From Epiperipatus broadwayi (lineage: Eukaryota; Onychophora; Udeonychophora; Euonychophora; Peripatidae): a stretch of DNA of 64,000 bases. Below, in pieces: positions 42,485-55,595 of the stretch (its first letter is position 1; each line of letters begins with the position of its first letter). The stretch covers positions 248,001-312,000 of the forward strand of contig JAQFVV010012547.1 in NCBI GenBank assembly GCA_028023455.1, given 5' to 3'. Made by a program: the position numbers and the translations under genes. Under the pieces are notes generated by a model. It was not told the origin of the DNA. It saw only the letters and a list, made by a program, of their open reading frames with translations, and did not search any database.

Positions 42485-44516
42485 TATATGTTATAATACG
42501 CCAATATTTCGAAACAGCGAATACTAATTTTTAATAATCTTTTAATGGAGATATGATTATTAAGATCTCCATTTTAACATTTTAATAATGCTGTTTGTTC
42601 CAACATAGCACTGTTTTGAAATCCTATTATGCCAGATAATAATTGATCATTATGTGCTCATTATTATCGATTAATTTAGATTTACATTGTATTATGTTTA
42701 TTATGGTTTGCTTAGTCTAATTTATACATTGTAATGTTTAATATCTATTATTTAGAAGTAATGGACTGGCCTTAAATATAATGATAAAGTATATTTATTA
42801 ATGTCTTATTAATTGCCACTAAATATACCCTCCCCCATCAACGATTAAAAATGAAGATTTAGTATTTTCAACTAGATTATAATTTAGTTTTAACCCTTTA
42901 ATTAGCATAATTATAATGCTATTGAAGAACTGGGTTCTGTTGGCTATACAAATGCAAGCTATCTGTTTTAGGCACATTTAGTTTTAAATATATATATTTG
43001 GATTTTATTTATGCATTGTGAGTGTGTCTTTACTGAATACACGTTTGTACATCTTGCTACACCTTTTTAAATGGGCTCACTGTGTCAGGCTGTCCCATTT
43101 CTTAATTCAGGTAAGGCTATTTTTATTAGAAGTGGAACATATGAGGTCCTGACTATATTTATAAAACCTATCTGAGTTCCTGAACTTATATGTTCGTATA
43201 TTAATTGTAGCAAGCTGTCCAGTTCTAGGGAACTGCGCATTTTGATGCGGAATTCCGTGAATAATTTACTCACACCACAAACTTATTCCTAATATTTTAG
43301 TCAGCGCCATAGCATACATATGTGGACCTAAAAATAACCAGTTCTTTCCTCTTGTTTAATAACTGTTCAGCATTAATCTGACATCTGAATCTTTGGTTAC
43401 TAGACTAAATCAGCATCATTTTGGAGCTTATTTATTCGCTCACATTTTTAATGCATATAGATAACAGCTATATGAAGGCTGTCATGAGTAATCTGTCTTA
43501 AGCTAGATTATTCACTTGTAGTATTAGCAACCCATAATTGAGAATACGATTTGGCATATTAACTAAATATAGGTAAACTTCTATTAACTGCACATATACA
43601 CACACCTAATTTAAAAGTATTAAGATGAGATTGTTATAGTAATTTAATCTCATCTATTATTTAACACCTCATGTATTGATTCCACATCTTTAATACTATA
43701 TAAGTAATATCATTTTTGTTTTATTTATTTTGTAGTTTTAATAAACCTATTTAAAATATAAAACTTGTTTCATATCTTTCTGCTCACCATCTAATTCCAA
43801 TTCTTTATTATTTCATATATGTATGATATGCATTATAGTTATCTTTGATATTAACCTTAATTTTAAGTTAATTAATGTGTTAAGTAAGTAATATATTTTA
43901 ACCCTTTAGTTTAATTGTTGGTTCTTTTTTGAGTGTCATATGTTTCTCCCTGTTCGGAGCCAGCTCATAGAAGAAATTGAGACCCGTGTGTAACTTTAGA
44001 AATGTAATTCATAAGGTGTTAAATCGCAGAGTACTGATGAATGAGTTGAAGCTTGGTCGAATTTGGGATCTCACCATCCCATTTCAGTCAGCTTTGGTAT
44101 ATTTCACTTGGACCCAGGATTTTGTTATGTGAATGTACAAATCTAGCCATTACATTATATATAATAATTACTATTCTGTAATAAGACTGAATTCAAACAA
44201 CAACTTTGTAAAGCAGATTTTTACTTTTCTAGGAAAGCCATCAAAGTATTTATTAACAAATTACAAAGGGAAATAATTTATGTGCTTATGTTTATCATGA
44301 TAAATAGAGCTGCAAGCTGCATGTGGCTCATGAGGCGCAATTTACTTACTACTGGTATAGGCCATGAAATCTTTGAATATATATTTAAATCTTGCCTATT
44401 TTTTGATTTTCTATGTAGAGTGTGTGTGTGCAAATTTTAATTAAATATGTTTTGTATTTTTTTATTTTGTTTCAAATGTATTAAAATATTTATTTAAATG
44501 AAAAGAGTGTGCATGG
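42485..44516. other. 2 kb spacer, no gene recognised
   Basis: This is mostly AT-rich. A 62-codon minus-strand frame at 43085-43273 (SGTQIGFINIVRTSYVPLL) is less biased than chance frames and could be a decayed element, but no family is recognised. A G+C-richer patch lies at 43.93-44.12 kb. Confidence 0.35.
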
Positions 44517-44985
44517 TTGTATTATGAGACAAAGTGATTACTTTAAGAAAAGAGAGCGGGGGTTAAATTAGTATTGAAATATTTATTACTAGAATGATCA
44601 TATGCTTTTAATATGGTATAAAATGCTCAATTTAGAAAAAAGAGCAAAATTCAAAGTGTCATTGAAATATTTATGCTAATAGAAAGAACGCATACCTTTA
44701 TTATGAGATAATATGTTTAATTTATGGAAATAGAGCGGGGATTGAAATATTTAGTCGTTGTATTACGAGACAAAGTGATTATTTTAAGAAAAGAGAGCAG
44801 GGGTTAAATTAGTATTGAAATATTTATTACTAGAATGATCATATGTTTTTAATATGGTATAAAATGCTCATTTTAGAAAAAAGAGCGAGATTCAAAGTAT
44901 TTGTTATTGAAATACTTTTATTATGAGATAATACGTTTAATTTATGGTAGTAGAGTGGGGATTGAACTATTTAGTCGTTATTAAA
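44517..44985. repeat. Tandem duplication, period 241 bp, two units
   Basis: ACAAAGTGATTACTTTAAGA at about 44529 recurs, with one change, 241 bp later. The following text (AAATTAGTATTGAAATATTT, AGAATGATCATATG) is collinear, with a short deletion near the end of the second unit. It probably lies within the older LTR remnant just to the right. Confidence 0.9.
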
Positions 44986-44989
44986 AAGT

Positions 44990-45360
44990 GATTTAAGTTG
45001 AAGCTAAAAGAATAGGGAGTATATTTTGAAATAAGGATTTTGAATGATGCAAATTTTTTATTGTGCAGAAAGTAAAATTTTTTTATAATATTAAGAAATA
45101 GAATTTTTAGAATGGGTGGATATTTCTAAGACAGCTACAATTTGATGAGCTAGCTGGGATTTCAGGTACTAGATTCATTGCTGGTTGAGCAGATGCATTA
45201 ATTACTCTGTGATTAACTGGCAGCTAAAGGGATTTCCTTAAAATAAATAAAGTGTTTGGTTGGCCAGTGTTTTAATTTAGTAGCAGAGTGTTTATGTTAT
45301 TGGTGGCTCGCTACCAATGACATTGTTCACTCCATCTGAGGAACCAGAAACTTTCAGAGA
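44990..45360 (+). repeat. Diverged LTR remnant related to the inner gypsy type 2 LTR
   Basis: GAGCTAGCTGGGA, GGTACTAGATTC, ACTGGCAGCTAAAGGGATTT, AAATAAATAAAGTGTTTGG, GTTTATGTTATTGG and CACTCCATCTGAGG follow the order of 24.33-24.52 kb, with many substitutions. The remnant supports that 24.33-24.52 kb is one continuous LTR segment in relatives. Its left limit is unclear. Confidence 0.65.
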
Positions 45361-46419
45361 TAAGACAACTTGTTAATAAGAAAAAAAAACAAAATATATT
45401 CTTTATTCTTATTAAAGAAAGAAGGTGGGCGGTTCAATATATATAAATATGTGTATTTATCTAAGGACAAAAATAATTTTTGGATAAATGTATGTCCATA
45501 TATTTGATCACCAAATTTTATAAAATTTAAAAAAAAAAAAACCACAAATATTTTTTTTTATGTTTGACATTCATTGAATATTTAATAAAGCTTTGTTAAA
45601 ATAGTTATTCTTTAGATTAATATCATTACAAATTTATATTTATTTAGATATTTACTTAATTGTTGGGTGATTATAAATATACATATTTGCAATAAATAGC
45701 AAGTTTTAAGCAATAAAATATTTAAGTTAGAATAAACTAATTTTTAAATTTTTATTACTGATTGATTTATACATATGAGTGTGATTTTTAATTGGTTATT
45801 ATTATTTTTATTTTTAGAAGAAATGAAATATATATATATATAACTCCTCTGGTATGTATATATATAATTGCTTATGATTATTTGATGGAAACCATTGAAT
45901 ATGATTTAACATTATTTTGATTAGACTTATTACATTTCTGAAAGAAACTTGTATGATTATTTGATAAAGTCCGTTATATATGGTTTAAAACTATCTGGAT
46001 TAGACTTATCAAATATCTGAAATAAACTTTTCTTTTATGTATTTGCTAAATTTAAATATGATAGTTTAAACTATATACACAGAGTTTCCCATCACATAAA
46101 TTATGAAATTTATGTTTCAGATATATGAAATGAGAATAACTAATCAAATTAAATAAGTATGTAAATACATAAATTTATACTATTCACCTATATCATTGCA
46201 TTATATAGTTGATTATTATAAATTTATCTAAATGACTTTCCCAATTTATCTATTTGCACACTTATTTGCAATTAGAATATCCAGTTTATTTATATATTTT
46301 ATACAGTACTTACATATATATATATGTTATGTGGCATTTATGTAATTTTCTTATTTCATGAATGATAAATGAGTTAAAAAATATATTTTTGTCTGACGTT
46401 TTTTTTTTTTTTTTTAAAG
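45361..46419. other. AT-rich spacer or upstream VPS13 intron
   Basis: A splice acceptor closes it at 46418-46419. No further exon is visible, so it is presumably the 3' end of a long intron. Confidence 0.5.
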
Positions 46420-46551
46420 ATATGCTTTGGAGTTTTGTGATTTGCAAATATTAGTTGGGAAAGGACAGGATAACTGGAAGTATGCACATATGAAAGGAAC
46501 TAGTCCTATGCATGTACTGGATAAATTCAGTATTTCTTTGCAATTAGAAAG
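46420..46551 (+). CDS. VPS13-family lipid-transfer protein, internal exon 1 of 3 visible
   Basis: A T16 tract and AAAG acceptor (AG at 46418-46419) open a 132-bp exon. It closes at the donor GAAAG|GTAATC. After one leftover base the frame reads YALEFCDLQILVGKGQDNW, then HMKGTSPMHVLDKFSISLQ and LE. VPS13 proteins are very large rod-shaped lipid-transfer bridges at membrane contact sites, and I recognise this as the family's segment with the DLQ...W...MH.LD.FSI.LQLER pattern. The exon ends with two bases of a codon (AG) that the next exon completes to arginine. I cannot decide which VPS13 paralogue it is. Confidence 0.85.
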
Positions 46552-48602
46552 GTAATCAAATTTAGCTATAAGTGAATTAAAGTAGAATTAATGATTTTAA
46601 TTATATTGCAAAATAAATGACTAAAATGTTTCAATGAATTAATTTTTGTTCTGAACAATTTCTTGAAATGTTCATTCACATAATAAATATCATATAAGAT
46701 TTTTTTTTTATTTAATGTTTCTAATTTAATTTTTTAGTTGGAAAACTATCATCTCTACCTAAAGCAATCTTAATGGGTAGTGAAAAAATAAAATCTATCT
46801 ATTGAATAATTTTTAAAGGCAAAACTTGATAGTGAAACTTTACATTAAACATTATTTTATACTTAAAGTTTTTAAGGTTTATTTAAAAATATTTTTAATT
46901 CAGTTGAATTAAAAGTATGATTCAAGTAGGAGCACTAAAATACAATACTTAGAAATTTATTTATTTTTTGAAAAAAAAAAGAGATAAATACTTACAAAAA
47001 TAAACAAGAAGTACTATAATGCAATTATATTTTAGAGGTCTGAAAAAGAGAATGCTATATAACTGAAATTGTTAAGTAAATAAATAAAAAGGATAATGAG
47101 AAGTGCAGAAAATAAATTTTTTAGAGATTTTATTTTAAAAAAAAAATGTATTTGACAAAAAAAGACGATAAAAATTTTATTTTTATAATCATTCTTGAAT
47201 ATTTCAAAATAGGATTTTTTTAATTGAGACTAGTATCATATTTTTAAGAATAATTAAAAATAAATAAATTGAGAATTCATTTTTTAAGATAGAAGTATAA
47301 AACTAGAGTGTAGATTCATATCATAAGGATGAGAGGTTGTAATTGATATAATAGAAAATTGGGAGGAAGTATTTATTAGAGATTTATACATTATATTTAC
47401 AATAAATAATGATATTGATCAAAAAGAAATAAAATTTTATGATGATAGCGTGACTTAAAAGCAGAATTTTAAATTGGATTGAAGACTGTCTAATTTGTAT
47501 CTATTTTTTAAGATACAGTTGAGCTGTGAATTATGCTGCACTTAACTATAGGACTTCAGTTATATACTATTCAAAGAAAAATGTATACAAACAAACAAAA
47601 ATGTAAATAAACAAAAAAAAAATTAAAATTTGCAAATTTTACAGTATTCAGCAGCAATTTTTTTTTCTTTGAGCAATGTATATATATTTTATTGTTCCTT
47701 TATTATCCATTTCAAATTTGATGTGCAGTATTTCATGTAATAAAATATCTTCTGAGAGTAATGCTAAAAGTTTTACAAAATTTTAGAGTGATTTAAAAAT
47801 ATTAAAATAAGTAGAGATCATAATTTTTTGATAGACAAGTTTGTTATGTTTCTACAAAAGACAAAAATTATTAGGAAAAAAAAAATTCTCCCAGAGCCTA
47901 TTTAATAGCTAGAAAACTTTTTAAAATAAAAATACAGTAGGGGTTTTTTTTTTTTCTTATTGCTTCAGTAAATGCATGAGTGAATAAACATTTAGTAAAA
48001 TAAAATAAATATCCCTTCAATTTATTATTAATAATATTATTTTTTAAAATTTCATTTATACTAAAATCTAAATCCGTATATGCATACTATACATATGTGT
48101 GTGTTGAAAAGTACTATATACTTGCAGTTCAATAAACAATCAATGTTTTCTTCTAAATTAGTGTTAATCAACAAAAAATGTGAGTTATTATGATGTTTGA
48201 ACATGAATAAAATGTAGCATATTTTGCTATCCCACTATATATGCTTATTCTTTAGATAAATAAGACTTGATTATATTTTTTTAATCATTATTGTGAAAAT
48301 TAGGGAGAGGATTAGAAAAATTGGTATGAAAAAATTGGAATAATGAAAGGTTGAATTAAGATGAAATATTTAGATAAGTTTTGATTAGAAAAGTTTGATG
48401 TCTAATTCTAAATTTTGATAGATTAGTTTTTTGTGTATTATGATATGTTGACTATTGTGTTGTCTTTTTTAAAAGTTTCATTTAAATTTTTTAAAAATAT
48501 TTATTTCATGAAATTATGTTATTATATTATAATATGTAATCTTTTGCCCTTTTTTTAACCATGGGTATGTCATAATTTTTGAATGATTTTATTTTATATT
48601 AG
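46552..48602 (+). other. VPS13 intron, 2.05 kb
   Basis: The intron has a GT donor at 46552 and an AG acceptor at 48601-48602. It is AT-rich with no recognisable element. Confidence 0.75.
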
Positions 48603-48693
48603 ACGTATTATCTATACAACAGATCCTCAATGGCCAAATATTACATTATCCGGCAATTTACCAAAGTTAATTGTTCATGTTAATGAACAAAAG
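48603..48693 (+). CDS. VPS13-family lipid-transfer protein, internal exon 2 of 3 visible
   Basis: This 91-bp exon lies between acceptor TTTTATATTAG and donor AAAAG|GTAAGT. Its first base completes the split arginine codon. The frame continues RIIYTTDPQWPNITLSG then NLPKLIVHVNEQK and ends on a complete codon. The pattern LSG.LP.L.VH.N..K is what follows the LQLER segment in VPS13 proteins. Joining in the correct phase to the previous exon is independent support that both are real. Confidence 0.87.
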
Positions 48694-49055
48694 GTAAGTT
48701 TATTATTATCATGATTCTTTCTATATACATAATTATATTGTTATAAATACTTTCATGGCTTATATTTTTTCAGGTTTTCTGGAAAAACTTTTGGCATCTA
48801 TCTATATCTTTTATATTTATAAAGCATATAAAATAAATTTTGTGTTTAATGTTAGTTCAAAGTTAGTTATTTGTACATTTATACAGAATTTTAGCTTATT
48901 TTAGGTTAGATATGAATAAATTGTGGAATACACTTCATTTTTATTTTTTTACAAACACTGATCAATTGATTGTCTAAAGAAAATGAATTGTTATGGGAGA
49001 TTTCATATTAGCATCTGTGGGAATATATACATACACTTGCATATATATATATATA

Positions 49056-49204
49056 TAATTATAATTGAAATAATATTTTTAACGGTTTACAAACAATTAC
49101 AAACAATCTTTAAATCCGCAGAAGTACTTTCGGTACTTCTGCGGATTTAAAGATTGTTTGTAATTGTTTGTAAACCGTTAAAAATATTATTTCAATTATA
49201 ATTA
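49056..49204. repeat. Perfect 149-bp hairpin (72-bp arms, 5-nt loop)
   Basis: The arms 49056-49127 and 49133-49204 are exact reverse complements around TTTCG. Each arm carries AACGGTTTACAAACAATTAC and ATCCGCAGAAGTAC. Flanking (AT)n tracts with TTGCATATAT on the left and ATATGCACAA on the right form a looser outer inverted repeat. It lies in a VPS13 intron, so the transcript would contain a long double-stranded stem. It could be a young foldback/MITE or a small-RNA precursor. Confidence 0.97.
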
Positions 49205-51387
49205 CAATATTGTTTTTAATTAACGGATATTTTATTTATTTTACATATATATATATATGCACAATTAATGATGATCACTTTTTACTAAATCATAATCTCT
49301 TTTTCCTGATTTGTTCAATAATTATTTTTCCTTACTTCAAAAATTGAAAGACTAATACTTTTTTTTTTTTTAACAAATTGACTGTCATTAATGAGTCTAT
49401 TTGTTATGTGAAATATTTTTTCAGATTTTCAATGTTGAATTTATTTTTAAATATGTGTTTTTCTCTTATTACTAATTATGAATATATTTCTAATAAATAA
49501 ATGCAAATAATAGATATTGTTCATTCTAAATAGGAATAAAATCAGCTTTGCATCAAAAAACTGAATATTTATTTACAAGAAAATTAAGTACATTAATACT
49601 TCAAGAATTGCAATTGATGAGTTTTCTTATCAATATAATAATAAAGATCATCATCTACATATTGTGGAATTGAATATTTATTTTAAATGCAATATAAAGT
49701 GCAAAATATAATTAATAACAATATGCAAAATGTCACAACATTAAAATCAAAGCAAAACAAAAAAACAAATGAAATATAAAAAGTTTTGGATATATTTGTT
49801 TACAAGAAGAACTGATTTCTCATTTTATGTAGTAATAGTATGTTTTATGGCAATGTTTTTCATGCATTAACGTTTTTTTTTTTTTTACTGGTAGAGAAGT
49901 TGAACTCTAAATTATAAGATCCATCATCTTTATTAGTTTTTTTAAAATTTCCAACAATCTTTTTTATTGATGATGAAAGTTTTTATAAGTATGTATTGAT
50001 TTTGTTATTTGATAGAATAGGGTATTTGTATTAATTTATCTTTTGATGATTTTTCATAATATTGTATAATAGAAAAGCAACTGATTGATCATTTTCTGTT
50101 ATTGCAAGATAATTTTATTCAGTTTTAATGAAACTTTTTTGGCTATTTCAAAATTTTGCATGTTAGAATAAATAAAACATTTATTTATTAATCATTTCTT
50201 TATTTACGTATCTTAATGATATAAAGGTTCATTAAAACTTGTATCTTTATATGTTGAGATTTTAGCATTAATTATTTTAAGAGTGGATAGCTGCAATATC
50301 TTGTTGCTTAGTAAATTGTCTTAAGTTTTTTTTTCTAGTAGAGAATTTATTAATTTTTATAAATAATTATAAATTATTTGTTTCTCATATTGTATCTTGG
50401 TTATTTTAAAATTTTGCTTTCTAGGATTACTCTTTTGTTACTAAAATTTAGTTTTCATTGTGCATTAAAAAAGCAAAGTAGTTGAAAATTAGAATTTTTT
50501 TTTATTATTAAATGCTTTTATTTAAGTTAGAATATCTGTTTGTTTGTAAACTTTTATAATCACTTTTAATATTTAAGTTAGAATACAATATTAAAATCAT
50601 GCTTTAATAAATTTAAATTCAATAGAATTCCTTCAAATTTGATACAAAAATAAGAAATTCCAGGCATAGCAATATGGAACTAATATTTTAGGTAGATGCT
50701 AGTTTCCTAGATATATAAAGGAAGGTGGGAAAATTTTGATATCAAATTTAAAAATTGATGTTAAAATATTAATATGTTTTAAATAAGGCAGGCTAGAGAT
50801 CAGTATAGAGATTTTTTTCTTTCTTTCAATTAAAAGTTATAATATTTTAAAGTCGAGATTCAATAGATTTAAACTAAATATAATTTGTTCAAATTTTGTA
50901 TATATTTTAAAAAATCTCTTCCAAATTGATATGGCATAGTAATATTTAAGTAGGAGATTTAGTTTCATAGATAAGAGTTGGGGGGTTGAATATTTTGATA
51001 CCAAATTTAAAAATTGTTTTTAGAAATTCAATATATTTTAAGTAATGCGTGTGATTTTCTTGATTTCATTTAGGTTAAAATAAAATTAATTTACAATATA
51101 GTTTTATTAAGCTTTTTTTTAAAAAATAATAATTTTTTTTTCCAAATAAAAAGAAAAAATGTCAAACAATTTTTAACAGAAAAGTAAGTTACTTAATGCT
51201 TTATTATACATATATATAATTATGTACACATACTAAATATGATATATACATAAGGGATATAGGAAAACTTATTGCAGAAATATATAGTGATATATTTATA
51301 TCAACTATTAAGTGTCAAGTAGATTTAAAGTACAATATAGCTTTACATTTTTATTTACTAAACTAATTCTAAAAAGTTAAAAATAGT

Positions 51388-51547
51388 AGAGATAAAAAGT
51401 TAAATTTTTTTAATGTTAAATGCTTTTATTTACCATGCAGTAAAAAAAAAAAATTGTTTCTTCAATCCCAATTTTTGCCGTGAAGCAATTTTTTTTTTAG
51501 TACATGGTAAATAAAAACGTTTAATATAAATTTTTTTTATATCTCTG
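51388..51547. repeat. Imperfect inverted repeat, arms about 65 bp
   Basis: The left arm (51388-51460) has AGAGAT, TTTTATTTACCATG and then an A-rich run ending ATTG. The right arm (51483-51547) has CAAT, a T run, CATGGTAAATAAAA and ATCTCT. The loop contains CAATCCCAATTTTTGCCGTG. Mismatches and small indels show age. It could be a decayed MITE. Confidence 0.75.
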
Positions 51548-54048
51548 TTATTATTTATTCACTTATGAGAATGTTCATTAATTTTTATAAATTAATAAAT
51601 AAGTTATTTCACCTGTATATTTTATCCATGTCAAAATTTTGTTTATAAAGTTGTTTTTTTACTATTCAGAATATCTAAATACTTTTGAATAACTTTTAAT
51701 TAACATAGCACTCACACATTTTAAATTTTTTATTATCCTTGTTTTCTATAAATTTTCACAAAAATAACAGTCAAAGTCTGAATATAGTTAAGACTAGAAT
51801 GTATACTTTGTAGCTTAATTAGTCTTCATAAATCTTTTTTTTTTTCAGACACCAAAAAGTAAGATAAAAAATATTAGTTTTGTTATTGTTTAAATTGTTT
51901 TTTGTGAAAAAATAAACTTTTTTTTATGAGTTTGAGTAAGATATATATGTTTATAAGTAGGGATATAAATATAATAAATTACAATCTGTTAGTCAGACTA
52001 ATTAAAATTTATCTAATAATTATTAAAAGAGATGAAAACTTTTTTTTGTCAATGAATTAGAAAATATTTCTGTAAAGTTTTAATTTAAGTATTAAAAGTA
52101 TAAAGTTTTTAATACCTCAGTTCTAGATTGCTTTATTTCATTCATTCAAAAGAAATTTTTTTAGATTCTCAAAAATACATAATTTGAAAATGTTGAACTA
52201 TGGATGTAAATAATCCCCATCTTTCAACTTTTTCTAAATTGTCAAAATCTTAAGCACTTCTTAACATAAGAGAGTTGAACATAACTTTTGTAGAATATTT
52301 CCTTCCAATTCTGTAAAATATGCTACCTTTAAATTAAGATGCACGATGCACAAATTATTTCTGTGCTTCTTTATTGATCTTTATTTATTCTAAAAATGAT
52401 GAAATATTTTCACATCTTTTAGAACTATATAACAATACTACTTTTTTTTTCCTGTAATACAATTTTTTGTTTTTTAATATATGCAAATGAATATATATTC
52501 ACCATTCATAATAATTCTACTAAAATTGAAAAATAATTATGGAATCAGACATTTGAAGCACTCTTTATATATAAAACAATAATTTTTTTGTGTGACTTAT
52601 TTGCATGTTTTAATTCTGAAATACTATTAAAAACACATTAATTATATGTCTTACAATTTTTTAAAATACTTGTGTTTTAAGTATAATTCAAATGAATTTT
52701 TGTTTTCTTATTAGGTAAAATGTGATTGGCAATCATAGTTTGTCTTTCATGCAACTTTACCTAAATATTAAATTAATTCATACTTTTTATATTTTTAATA
52801 CAGATATATAATTTATGCAAATTTAATATTGTATATTTTTATATATTGTCTTTAAAAGTAGTCATTTATTAGAATTGGAATTTTTTTTTATGTTTATGTA
52901 AGTTTGAATTCTTTTTGATTTTTTGTTATTATATTCTTATTTTAATTATTTGGTATATTGGAGAGTTTATAATCATTTCTTCTATTTTGTATATATGTTT
53001 ATAATAGAAATTTACAAATTATTTTCATATTTATTTTTTTAATGGCCCATAGTTTTCTATGATTGTCATGTTTTGTTTTTTTTTAACATTATTGGAATAG
53101 TAATTATTGTGATAAATTTTTTAACTATATATCTAAATGAATGGAAATGATTAATTTTCATGTTTTTTTCTGCTATAACATATTATTATTAGCATGTCAA
53201 TTATTTATCCTAAGATTTTTTCCATAACTTTCATTTTATAGCCCTTATGTCTTTCATTTTATTATTTTACACTATATTTTATTATTTAGCTCTTTTTATA
53301 ATTATTATATCAATATATTTTTTTAATCACACATATTCTCTAAATATTTTTCTATCTTCAAAATATTTCAGATAAATCTAAATTGTATATTTTTAATTTT
53401 ATGAAGAAATCTGGAGATATTATTAAATTTAAATTCTCATTAAAGATAATATTGTATAAATTCAATTTTAACTTCAAATGCCTATTGCATTCATTAAAAT
53501 TATATATATATTACTAATGTATTTATCTAAATTAATTGCTATCAAAGATATGAGCACACAAAGTTTGATAATTATATATTATAACGGTCGGGGTGTATAA
53601 GAGTCTTACCGTATCTGTTGTACAAGGGTCCCACCAGGCCATTCAAATGTGGAAAATTTATATAGTATGCAGATACTTACTGTTAAGATCCAGTTTTAAA
53701 TTATATTTGACCGTTAGCCCATGTCGCCAGCTCCAGGAGTAGCTGAGATTTATAATCTAAATTCTTAATGTATATATTTAAGAATGAAAAGATAAAGAAA
53801 TAAACTACTGCCAGTAATATTAGGCAAAAAACCAAAACATTTATTATCACATATATATAAAGTCGAATTGGAGGAATAAACATTATTACTTTAATTTTTA
53901 CAGTTATTATATTTAAATTTTAGTTCACATAGATGGAGATTCTTATTCATACATTTTAACCTTTTGATAGATGTAAATACGCTACATAGATTGTGCACAT
54001 AAAACCTAAGAATCCATGCAGCCATTTACGTCCAATTTAAATTTTAAG

Positions 54049-54677
54049 CTTTAATATTTTAAAAACCAAATGAGCATGCACAGGTATACATATATGCAGC
54101 ACAACCGTCCACCACGAATTATTCTAGTTCAATTATTATTAATAGTAATGTATAAAAAAGGTTATACTCTTCTTGAGTTCCTTAAGGCACTCATCATGAG
54201 GTGTCACATTCACAAATAATGAACTTATAGGGGAGGCTTAGACAAATACATTAAGACACTCAACATAAGATGTCATATTTATCGATAGACACAGAGTGTG
54301 GAGGTATGCACATACACATATACATGACACATGACATCACTTAATTTAACTAATAATTATAACTTTAATATTTTAAAAACTAAATGAGCATGTACATGTA
54401 TACATACATGCAGCACAACCGTCCACCACAAATTATTCTAGTTCAATTATTATTAATTGGAATGCATAAAAAAAGGTTATATTCTTTTTGAGTTTTTTAA
54501 GACACTCATCATGAGGTGTCACATCCACAAATAATGAACTTATAGAGGAGGCTTAGGCAAATACACAAAGACACTCAACATAAGGTGCCATATTTACTGA
54601 TAGACGCCGAGTGTGGAGATGTGCGCATACATATACACATAATACATAACATCATTTAATTTAAACAACAATTATAC
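54049..54677. repeat. Tandem duplication inside the LTR, period 314 bp
   Basis: Units 54049-54362 and 54363-54677 share GCAGCACAACCGTCCACCAC, TCATCATGAGGTGTCACAT and ACACTCAACATAAG in order. They differ at many scattered sites, so the duplication is not recent. Confidence 0.93.
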
Positions 54678-55595
54678 TTATTAATTATAAGAAATAAATT
54701 AATAGAAATAACTGTTTTATGATTACATTAAAAATATTAATAATTAATTTAACCTTCCATGTTGGTCAGATAAGAAAGAGTTCATGATTTAAACTTGATT
54801 GTTAGAAATGATTTAATGTTCATTTATTAAAAGTTTATAATAATTAGAGTTCATAGTTTATACGTTACCATTAGAGGAGTTCCCAGTTCCTTGTGCCAAT
54901 TCCTGCGAAGCTTTCTATTATTCATACTTTCTGTTCATGCCGTAGTTATCAATCCGGAGGTAGCCTTAGCTGGTTCGATCCTGGAACTATTTTATTGCAG
55001 TACTCATATGATTCGGGGTCTGCAATAGTGTCATTCATATTTCAACAGTCTCTTCATTTGAAAACAGCAAGAGAGTGAAAAATGTGTCTTCACCCCCCTC
55101 CTCAAAAATCAAGCTGGAACTGTTCTTAATTTAAATATTTTTCTTTTTAATACTAATCTTTCGGATTCACTGACCATGGTTTCCTGTTCCAATGGTTTTT
55201 AGGGTCTGAGTGTTAGTTGACTTTCCATAAGCGGTAACGCAATCTTTTTTAAATTTTTTTATATCTCTTATCTGATCTTTAATTATAAATTTGCCCCAAG
55301 GGCTCATTTACTTTGGATTAATTAAAACCAACAATCATTTCTATTTTGAGTTTTAACACAATAGACAGTAATTTAATTATTGTACATTCTTTATCTTTAA
55401 ATCTTTCAGTTTTTGCTTAAAATTGAGTTTTAAAATACTTTTTTTAAAATAAAGTTTTCTTTTAATAATTTTCTATTTGTTCAATTTATATATATATGTT
55501 TTTGCAAGCTTTTAGTTTTCAATTTTTAATTCTAACTTTTATTTAATAACTTTTATTTGCGAATATTTATACTTTATCTTCTTTTTTAAAAATAA

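Noticed and set aside
43085-43273. 62-codon minus-strand frame (RTSYVPLLIKIALPELRNG)
   Set aside because: The composition is acceptable, but there are no splice sites, no known motif and no neighbouring coding piece. Too little to call a gene.
54975-54990. GGTTCGATCC resembling a Pol III B box
   Set aside because: I could not fold a tRNA or find an A box at the right distance. It lies inside an LTR.
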